Source of the DNA: Megalobrama amblycephala
Lineage: Eukaryota > Chordata > Actinopteri > Cypriniformes > Xenocyprididae
Assembly: GCF_018812025.1 (NCBI RefSeq)
Contig: NC_063054.1
Location: forward strand, 35,209,396-35,273,395
DNA: 64,000 bases
Reading direction: 5' to 3'
Positions 55,621 through 64,000 of this stretch are shown here, one piece after another. The notes beneath the pieces were generated by a model. That model was not told the origin of the DNA and made no database searches. It was given only the letters and a program-made list of their open reading frames with translations. Position numbers and translations under genes: made by a program. Position 1 is the first letter of the stretch. Every line of letters begins with the position of its first letter.

Positions 55621-56539
55621 AATACACAGAGAAAGATCTATAACGGAACAGGTGAGAACTAATTAGAAACCATGACAACTAATAATAAACCAGAACAGAA
55701 CAAGACATGAACGTGACAAAAATGCTACAGCTATGTGGTTTCTAACGTGTTTTGTAGCATGTTGTTGATAGGGTTGTTGCTATGAAAAGAGACCGCACGC
55801 ACCTTATGAGAAATATTTCATGTCTGTGAGTTATGCAGTGAAGTTTAACACTTAGTGTTATGAGTTTGTTCAAATTACTAACCCTCAGCATGAGCAATAG
55901 GAATACTTAGAAATGAAAGCCATCACTGTCCTTCTCTGTATCTCAATGTCACACACAAACTGTAGGGATGCTGTTGGCCAAGATTACTTCACAGCAGACT
56001 TGGCAGTGTTAATTCAACTCAGATAGAGTTAAATTTAACTCAGAGTGAGTTAAATAGATTCGAAATAGATATTATAGTGGCTCCAAAAAATATTTGGAGA
56101 CTAAACATAATTTTTGCTTAATGATTTTCTAATCAGCTGGTGTTTTTAATGGATGTATGAAGTCAGTTCTGTTGTGTTTCACAAACAATGTTTTATCTAC
56201 ATTTATCTTCACTTCATGTATTAGCATTTAAAACCCAACCTATCTCTTTTTGTGAACTGTTATTGCTTGAAAAGTGTGCTAATGCTGATCTTTTTTTTAA
56301 TGTAAATGACACTTTATTTCATATGTCCTTATCTAATGCAATGCCATTCTCATTTTTAAGTGTTGCTTAAGTTTCCAAATACTTTCTGAGGCCATCGTGC
56401 ATGTGGAGCAGATGTGATACTCTGTCTGTCTGTCCTGTTTTGAAGGTTCATCTGCTCTGCTGTGAATAAGAGGCTTTATGCAAAGTTTCCAGGAACCATG
56501 TGACTTCCAGTCTAGTGCTGTAGAGGTTTTCTATCGACC

Positions 56540-56784
56540 ACATCACACGTTGCTAATTAGGCAGGGCGAGAGAAAGAGAGGGAGTGAAGCAGAGCAAGAA
56601 AGAAAGAGTGCGAGTGCTGCAGTCTATACTCATTCGTCCGTGGACCGCCATCAGTTCACATCTCTCTGAACATATGCAGTCTCACATAGCCTGAGACAGA
56701 CAGACAGATAAACAGGCTGAGAGAAAGACACGGCAGAAGACAGACTCTGAAGGAGGTCAAAGGTTTCACAGGGACTGAAGTGGC
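56540..56784 (+). promoter_or_regulatory. batf: batf 5' UTR and promoter region
   Basis: Purine-rich GA tracts, then a GACAGACAGACAG stretch directly before the batf start codon. No convincing TATA box; the start site is not defined. Confidence 0.4.
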
Positions 56785-59323
56785 ATGGCTCAGGGCTCTG
56801 ACAATAACGACACCAGCTACACCAAATCTCCCTCACCGGGCAATAAACAGGTAAGAGAGACTTAACCAGCACCATGCACACACTTGACCAACCTTCTGGA
56901 AATGCATTTAAAACATTACTTTATTTACATTATTTATTATTTTGATAAATAATATAAATAAATGTATTTTTAATTTAATAAATTATATCACATATATGCT
57001 ATTTTTTTTTATTTTGTAGTTAAAAATATTAAAAATATATATATAAACGTTTTAATTATATTACAAAATTAAAATTAAATTACATATATAAAATAAAAAT
57101 TACAATTATACACAACATATATATGCGTGTATGTAACTTTAAAAATATTTAATTTTTTTATAAATGTAATATATATAAATTAAAGTGATTAAAAACATAT
57201 TATCTGATGAAAAGGTAATATTTTGCTTCTTCATGTCTTCTTTCTTCTTTATTTTAAACTGAATTGAATTCACTTAGTCAATGATGAAACAAATGATGCA
57301 ACATGCATCTAACCAGATGGAATATAACATGTACAAAACTTAAATATTAATTTGAATATGATATTATGATTGACATCTAAACACTGTAGATTTCATATGC
57401 ATTTCCAACTCTGTCTGTGAGTGAGAGTGTTAGCATGTTTAGATTTGCACGTGTGTGTATGAAAGATTATGATTCTGATGAATGGAAGTCATGAGGCTGG
57501 TGGTAATTTTAACCTTCAGACCAAACACGTACTACCGTAACCCTGAAATGAACGTTTATGAAGGTAATCAGCTTTAGTGTTGAGCAACTGACTAGAACTG
57601 TTGAGTTGCACACAGCATCATGCAGTGAGAGAGAGAGAGTTTGACAGAATGTTAGTGATTGTGAAACTGCCGTTAAGATGGCACGAGGCCATACGAGCTG
57701 AAGGTGATCTGACTTCAACGGCCACTACATCCTCTCCAACCTCGACGGACGATAGAGATGTTTATCGCTGAGAGAACATGATTCATAGCAACAGTGCAAA
57801 TCATGTTTTGGTTACATGCCTCATGCATGCAAATGCTGTGGCCACAAAGAGTGTTTGGGCACTTTGAACTGACTTCATACATCTACTAAAAATAACCAAA
57901 ATACCAGTTGATTCGCTGCAAATTATTTAAAGCTTTGTTAGCTGCTGCTAAATGCTTCACAGACAAATAGACTACTACTAATAAGACTACTTTCATCATG
58001 AAGCAGCTCATCTGTCTGTATGACAGCAGATGCTATCCTGTATTCACCTGAAACTGAGCTAGTCATAGACAATGCACACACACACACTTTTTTCGAGGGT
58101 CTCTTATTCTGGGGAATTTGTCATATGGAAAAACAAGATTCTTGTGGGTTCAGTAAAAAGCGTCATTGCACTCAGGGGTTGTGGGAAAAGATTGCCCTCT
58201 GTCTTTGAAAATGTCACCTGTCTACCACAACATGTGATAAACATGCAGGCATGGAGGTGGATATCAACCAAAGTAACGTTCTTAAAACAAAAAGTCCACA
58301 GTGTTAAAAAACAGTTAACTAAAACTAAAACTATTAATAAATAGTTTTTAGTAACTGAAATAAAGCTAAAAATAAAATAAAATAAAATAAAAATTTTACA
58401 AAAACTTAGACCGAATTACAAAAACTGTATTTGTATATACGTATTTTGAAAAAAATAAAAAAATAAATAAAATTTAAAGGAAACATCAAGAAAAATCAAA
58501 GTAAAAGCAGATTCAAAATATTAATAAATAATATAATAGTATATAAATAATATTAAAATAACACTGATGCAGAAAAATGTTCTTGGTCTTATTGTGCATA
58601 ATTCATTGGTGCATGTTATTTTAAAGTTTGTCTTGAAAAAGTTTAATATAAATATAATATCTTTGACTTTTTGGCTGATATCGCACTCAAGGATCTTTAT
58701 TGGCATTGATGGTTCCATCAAGAACTTTCAACATCCATGGAACCTTTCCATTCCACAAAAGGTTCTTTAGATTATTAAAATGTTCTTCACACTCAGAATA
58801 AATGGTTCTTTTAAGAACTGTTAACTGTTCTTCAATCTATAGCATTGCTGTGAAAACCCCCTTTTGGAACCTTTGTTTTTATCCTTCAGTAGGTTGTACA
58901 GACATGGAAAATAATGTTAACCAACAGTCATTGTTTAGGCTCAAACCTTGACATTAAAATATAATAAAAGTTGCAGCAAAAATAGCAAATAATAATATGA
59001 TTTGAAATTAAAAAACTTTACCAGTGGGATAAGTGGACATGCTCTGGACCTTCAGCCTCCTCCTGGTTAAAAAGCTTCCTCAAAAATGTGTGCCGGTCCA
59101 TCCTGGAATGACGAAAACAGAGAACATCTAGTAAAATGGGTTGCAAATGCCATTCACATGGACTTTATAGTCGTGTTTCTGTGCTGACATACACATGAAC
59201 TCTTGTGCTGATCTTTAGGGTTCAACGGATGACGTAAGGAAAGTGATGAGGAGAGAAAAGAACCGAATCGCGGCGCAGAAGAGCCGAATGAGACAAACGC
59301 AGAAAGCCGACAGTCTGCACCTG
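56785..59323 (+). CDS. batf: BATF, basic leucine zipper ATF-like factor, first two coding exons (3' partial)
   Basis: Inhibitory/pioneer AP-1 factor lacking a transactivation domain, which pairs with Jun and cooperates with IRF4/8 in lymphocytes. Exons: 56785-56850 (22 codons) and 59219-59323 (35 codons). Exon 1 encodes MAQGSDNNDTSYTKSPSPGN. Exon 2 encodes the basic region RREKNRIAAQKSRMRQTQKA and the first zipper heptad. The Cys of Fos/JDP2 is Ser here, as known for BATF. The donor CTG|GTGAGA at 59324 is good. The remaining exon (rest of zipper and tail, about 60-70 residues in relatives) was not found in 59324-64000 and must lie downstream. Confidence 0.95.
58680..58880. repeat. GGTTCTTTATTGGC-type MITE in batf intron 1
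   Basis: GGATCTTTATTGGCATTGAT, ATGGTTCCATCAAGAACTTT and CCATGGAACC lines shared with 28.83 and 30.57 kb. Confidence 0.7.
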
Positions 59324-59603
59324 GTGAGAACTTTCAAACATACACACCTGATACATTTATTTCCACACAATCATGTTCTAATTAACCCATATAAGCATTT
59401 CTGCAACAAAACAGACATTCCATGCATTGTTTCATGCAGCAAACTGTGACTTCTGAACAATACAGCTAATGTTCCCATTAAGTAATGAAAACATTATTTC
59501 TCTACGTTCTCTGAGCGTTCATTTTTTTCTTAGTAATGTGAACGTTAGCAGAACATTCCATTTTGAAACATTATGGGATTGTTACTTTTGAATGTTCTCA
59601 GAA

Positions 59604-60568
59604 CCAGTGTTGGGTAAGTTACGCTAAAAAAGTAATTAATTACTAGCTACTAATTTCATCTTTAACAGTATAATTAGATTACTGTATTAAATACTTTGTC
59701 TAAAAAGTACAGCATTACTATCAGTGATAGAGAAAGTTATGCATTACAATATTGCGTTACTCCCTATAAAAGTAACTAATTGAGTTATTTAGTTACTTTT
59801 TATGGAAAGTAATGCGTTACTTTACTTTTGCGTTACTTTTTCTCATCTGGGATGGGCTATTTGTTTGTTTGTTTTTACAACAACAAAAGAAGTTATATTT
59901 TTGGGCCATTTCACACCAGAAGTGAAATGAATAAGCCTCAGGCTAAAGGAAATGCAAATTCGCGCCTGTACAGTAGAGGGCGCAGCTCAAACAAACCTTT
60001 CAGCTGTGCTGCCATTCTGGAATTCAGAAGATTAGGATGCAGAAGAAGTAAATGCTCAAATTTAGTCTAGTGTGTAAATCATGTTCACAGACACTTACTC
60101 CTGATTTCTCTCAACATTTGGACAGGAGAGCTGTCAGTCAATAAATGGGAGAACAAAGTAACTTGCATTACTTATTTGAAAAAGTAATGTGTTACTTTAC
60201 TAGTTACTTGAAAAAGTAATCTGATTACGTAACTTGCGTTACTTGTAATGTGTTACCCCCTACACTGGTTATTACTAATCACTTTCTAAATCCTATATCA
60301 ACCTCCACCAGTTGAACAATACAAGTCTCAAATAAAACTGCATAAATTATTCTTGAACTGACCAAAGTATTTAAAGGGAGAACGTTACACTAAAAACATA
60401 CATTTTAACATTAGACATAAAATTGTTCTATAGTCTACACAGTATTTAATGCAATTACATCAGAAGTAACTGTAATAAAATTACAAAAAAATTAAGAGTA
60501 ATCCCTTACTTTACTTTTTCAAGGAAAAAGTAATTAAATCACAGTAATGCATTACACCCCAACACTGG
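59604..60568. mobile_element. 965-bp non-autonomous element in batf intron 2
   Basis: Ends CCAGTGTTGGGTAAGTTAC and GCATTACACCCCAACACTGG form inverted termini. Inner sequence alternates AAGTAACT/AGTTACTTT phrases. A partial relative ends at 18655 (CACCCAGCACTGG). Confidence 0.8.
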
Positions 60569-63500
60569 CAGTCACACTACAACTGTCGTTCCATTGACTT
60601 CCATTCATACACATGCAAATGCAGGAGACAGGAAACGCAAGCTCAAGCGAAGAAGTTTCGCATTCCGCTGCGTGCCAAGTTTGGAGAACTCTGACCTGTG
60701 AATTAGTATCACGTGTGACCAATAGAAGACTGATACACCAATAAGTAAGACATTTAGCTGAATTAAGAGAACGCAAACTTTAAATCTGCAGGATAGCAGC
60801 GTTCCAGTAAAGTGGAGTAGATTGCATATTTTTACATTTTTGATGTATTGTTATATGTTGAATTATGGTTTTAAAAAGATGCCGCATATTGTGGCGCCAT
60901 TGCGGTGTCCGTAGAAATTTTGCGTGCTTAAAGCCTAGTGTGGCTGCAGCTTTGGCTGGGAACAGACCCTAAAAAGGTTTAGGAAGATAAAAAAATAGAT
61001 CTTCAGTAAGAACAACCAACCAAACAAACATTTTAAGAAAAACGAGATTAAGACGATGGCAAATCCAAGAAGAGAAGAGCGTCCAGCATCACTGCGTCCA
61101 GCTGTGTTACAGGCGTGATGCTGATCGACTCTGACTGTATTTACATGAAGCTTTACTGACCATGTGGTGATGCGTCACGGCTTCTGTCGTGCTTCACACT
61201 TGTTGTGGCTCTGGTCTTGTTTGCTTCAGATTCTGGCATTAATTACATCGCGTGGGTGAACCGCTCAGCTCACGGCACCTAGTAAATTCTCTGTAATTTA
61301 TCAAGAAAACAACAACAATCCTCAAATCTGCATGACTTATTCTAGGTCTGCTTATACAGAATTATTGTGATGCTTTGCATCCGTGCATTCAATGACTGTG
61401 CTCTTAAACCGAGCACACGCCTGTCTAACAGTCATCAAACCGTTTGGATTGCATTTGGCTCTTACTCAAAGCCAAAACCCTCTATCACTTTCATTCAGCA
61501 TCTGTGTGTGTGTGTTATATGGGTGTTTCCCTCTGGTATTACTCATGTCCTTTCTCTCCTCCGATAGCTGCACATGGCGTTCCAAGGACTCAAAAGAACA
61601 AACCCAGTGCAGTTATCGTTACATTAATACATCAGCTACAAGAATAGATCATCCAAACTCTATGATCGATTTAAAGGGACAGTCCTTCCAAAAATGAAAG
61701 TTCTCACGCTCATGTCGTTCCACACCTGTAAGACTGCCTGGAGCACAAAACAAGATATTTTCATTCACGTTTCCGCACATTCAAATTTTGCATGTCACGT
61801 TTAGTTATGAGACCTGTGAGACTTCAAACATGGTATGCTAAGTTTGAAAATGAGCAAATGAAAGTATGAGATTTGGCTGAGAGGAGATAATCAGACTTTA
61901 CTTTAGGTCTTTTCAGCTTCAGAAGACTTTAAAAATGTAGGTCTCAAACATGATGCACACTTTTTATAGTGCTTTTTGGAGTCAGGCATGCTCGTTGCAT
62001 GGGAAAGAACGTTGTGATTCCTCAAAATTTCTCTTTTTGTGTTGCACTGAAGAAATTCTCACAGGTTTGGAACAACTCGAATCTGTATTTTCATTTTTTG
62101 AGTGCAACTATACTCACCAGACTTTTTACATGGAATGCAAGAACAATGCAAATGAAAAAATTCTACGTAAGTATAATATGAAATCTAAATTTCAAACACT
62201 ATTAAAGTCAAATAAACAGTCTGTAATAAAATAAGATCTAATCATCAAACTACAAGCATTAGCACAAATAAACACAATAGAAAAGATGCCAATTAAATAA
62301 ACAGTGCTTTTCAGGTAGATCTAACAGTAGATTAGGTACAGAAATTGAATAAAGTAATCAAATGTAAAATAGGAATATTAGGCTGCTGTCACTTTAAGAC
62401 TAATGCACGGATCCAACATACTGTTACACACGCGTTTACTTTCTCAACTGTTTGCATTCACTTAACACGTTACACACACAACTGACTATGTTTACTAGGA
62501 TACTCGCCAAGATGGCATTTTGAAATAATTTTATGCGAAATTGTCAAGCGCAAGACGTGAAAGAGTGCTTGAATCAGTATTCGCTTGCTGTCAGACGTGG
62601 CTTTCTGAGCGCACACAAAACTTCTCACACGGCACGTGCAAGTTATCGTTTACGTCTTCTTACTCATGAATGTTTAAATTGGCAAGGCTTAAAACACCTG
62701 CAAATGATAAACATTCAAGATGACGCAGCACTGGTCCGATCTTTGACAGTTCTGTCAACAAGCCCAGCATCTCTTTAGGTTACAGTGTGCATATGAGAGA
62801 AAGTGACAGAGGGTGCTCTCAGGCAATGAAATTATATCTTTTTTTTTTGCCTGTAACTCAATTAGGTGACTGTAATCATACAATTTACTAGCCATTGGCT
62901 AATTAAAGACATTTTTAGTTGCCTCTTGTAAAATTTGGTCGCATATTTACTCGCAATGCAGAGGGTTGACACCTACTGAAGGGATTCTGCTTGAGAATGA
63001 GATCTGGTCTGATTCACAGAATAAATGCAGATGTCAACTGATAACAGCATTTATTCTGTGAATCAAACCAGATCTCATACAAAGTGAACCGAGTAGCTGT
63101 TTTCTCTCAGGAAGAGAGTGGTTTGATTAGCTAGTTGACCTGCTGTCAGTCCCGACAGCCCCCGCTGTAGTTCTCAGTATCAGTTATCTGATAACACACA
63201 CACACACACACACTGACCTCATGCGAGTTCCCCTGAAGTCAACCGGTTAAACGCAAAGTGGGAGATGCTGTCCCGACCGGCACATACCACTTACTAGGAA
63301 CCACATATCATTTTGAGGTTGCACAGCTTTTGAGAAATGCACATATAGGTCACACATCAGCAGATATGAATACTTAGTGTTTTCACCAATAATGCTTAAT
63401 AATCTGATGTGTGAACGTTTATCAAGGAAAGGTCATGGCTGAGGCAAAACTCGATGAAAACGGTGTTATTTTAGTATTATTTATATTCTATAGTAATATT

Positions 63501-64000
63501 TATTAATATATGAATCATCATAATTTTAGCTTAGGTCATTTTGTTTAGTGTTTTTTGAAATTCCTATTTAGCTTTCATTTATTTTCAGATTTAGTTTTAG
63601 TCATTTTAGTACTTAAACTTATTTAATTCAGTTAAATGCAAAGGCAACATTTCTAATTTTCTTTTTTATGGTTTTTCATCTAATATTTAATTTGATTTTA
63701 CTTCAGCTTTATTTCAAACTATTAAAAATAGTTTTCGTTAACAATAACAACAGTGGTGTGCATGTCTTGTGCTCATCTGTTTGCGTTTTTTCATCAAAAC
63801 CAGAAAAAAAAAAAAAAAAAATCCCAAGTAAATCTGGTTTTCTTGCATTTTCAGGTTTTTAAAACGAGCAGCACTCTGTGTTATTATCCAGAGCAGCATT
63901 ATGTTGATATTATTATGTTTATATCTAATCTAAGATTAATTTCCGTAGTCTAAAGATATGAAATAATAGTGAATTCAGTTGAATATGTTGTGGAGGAAAG
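60569..64000. other. batf intron 2, rest of window
   Basis: Intron sequence with a fragment of the TTAA family at about 61672-61760 (AAAGGGACAGTCCTTCCAAA), a hairpin at 62997-63078 and a CA run at 63193-63211. No batf terminal exon seen. Short ORFs here have no recognisable family. Confidence 0.6.
62997..63078. repeat. 82-nt hairpin
   Basis: Two 32-nt arms differ at one base (left ATGAGATCTGGTCTGATT, right AATCAAACCAGATCTCAT) around an 18-nt loop. The size matches a pre-miRNA, but arms this perfect also fit a small MITE. No expression evidence. Confidence 0.7.

Overview
This window is vertebrate nuclear DNA. All coding sequence is split into exons with GT-AG introns, and the encoded proteins are clear vertebrate orthologues. 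The AT-rich intergenic DNA is packed with short fold-back DNA transposons, a Tc1-type element, TA microsatellites and a tRNA-derived SINE. That repeat mix points to a teleost, most likely a cyprinid (zebrafish/carp/goldfish type). This last step is inference from repeat style, not from a species marker.

Layout: (1) 1-2140, last exons and 3' UTR of zc3h14 (+). (2) 2254-9390, complete eif2b2 (-, 8 coding exons), tail-to-tail with zc3h14. (3) 9391-12190, repeat-rich spacer with a Tc1-like element inserted into an older repeat. (4) 12190-16390, complete tmed10 (-, 5 coding exons) with an NRF1-type promoter. (5) 16390-23100, a 6.7 kb spacer of nested transposon debris. (6) 23100-25520, complete fos (-, 4 exons) with a classical immediate-early promoter (SRE, CRE, TATA). 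(7) 27430-31205, a second complete Fos-family gene (+), divergent from fos, with its own CArG/ETS site. (8) 31205-41290, spacer holding an orphan CRE/ETS/CArG promoter-like block at 31.5-31.7 kb and several fold-back elements. (9) 41290-45575, jdp2 (+) with a TATA promoter, a probable non-coding first exon and three coding exons. (10) 45576-56500, repeat-rich spacer with a SINE and a Harbinger-derived remnant. (11) 56540 to the window end, the first two coding exons of batf (+); the last exon lies outside.

The biological theme is a cluster of four bZIP genes of the AP-1 superfamily (fos, a fos-like paralogue, jdp2, batf) within about 36 kb. The order tmed10-fos-jdp2-batf matches the mammalian locus; the extra Fos-family gene is the unusual item. 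All four genes have an intron at the same place, at the start of the leucine zipper, which supports origin by local duplication. Fos proteins heterodimerise with Jun to activate TRE/CRE sites, while JDP2 and BATF compete as dimer partners and modulators, so the locus encodes both activating and restraining arms of AP-1. Several CRE and CArG sites are scattered between the genes, which fits shared stimulus-driven control (inference).

I found no operon, CRISPR array, rRNA or tRNA gene. The most notable items for follow-up are the divergent fos-like paralogue and its altered C-terminus, the orphan CRE/SRE promoter block at 31.5 kb, the FOS-core-promoter look-alike at 26.3 kb, and the dated nested-transposon series.
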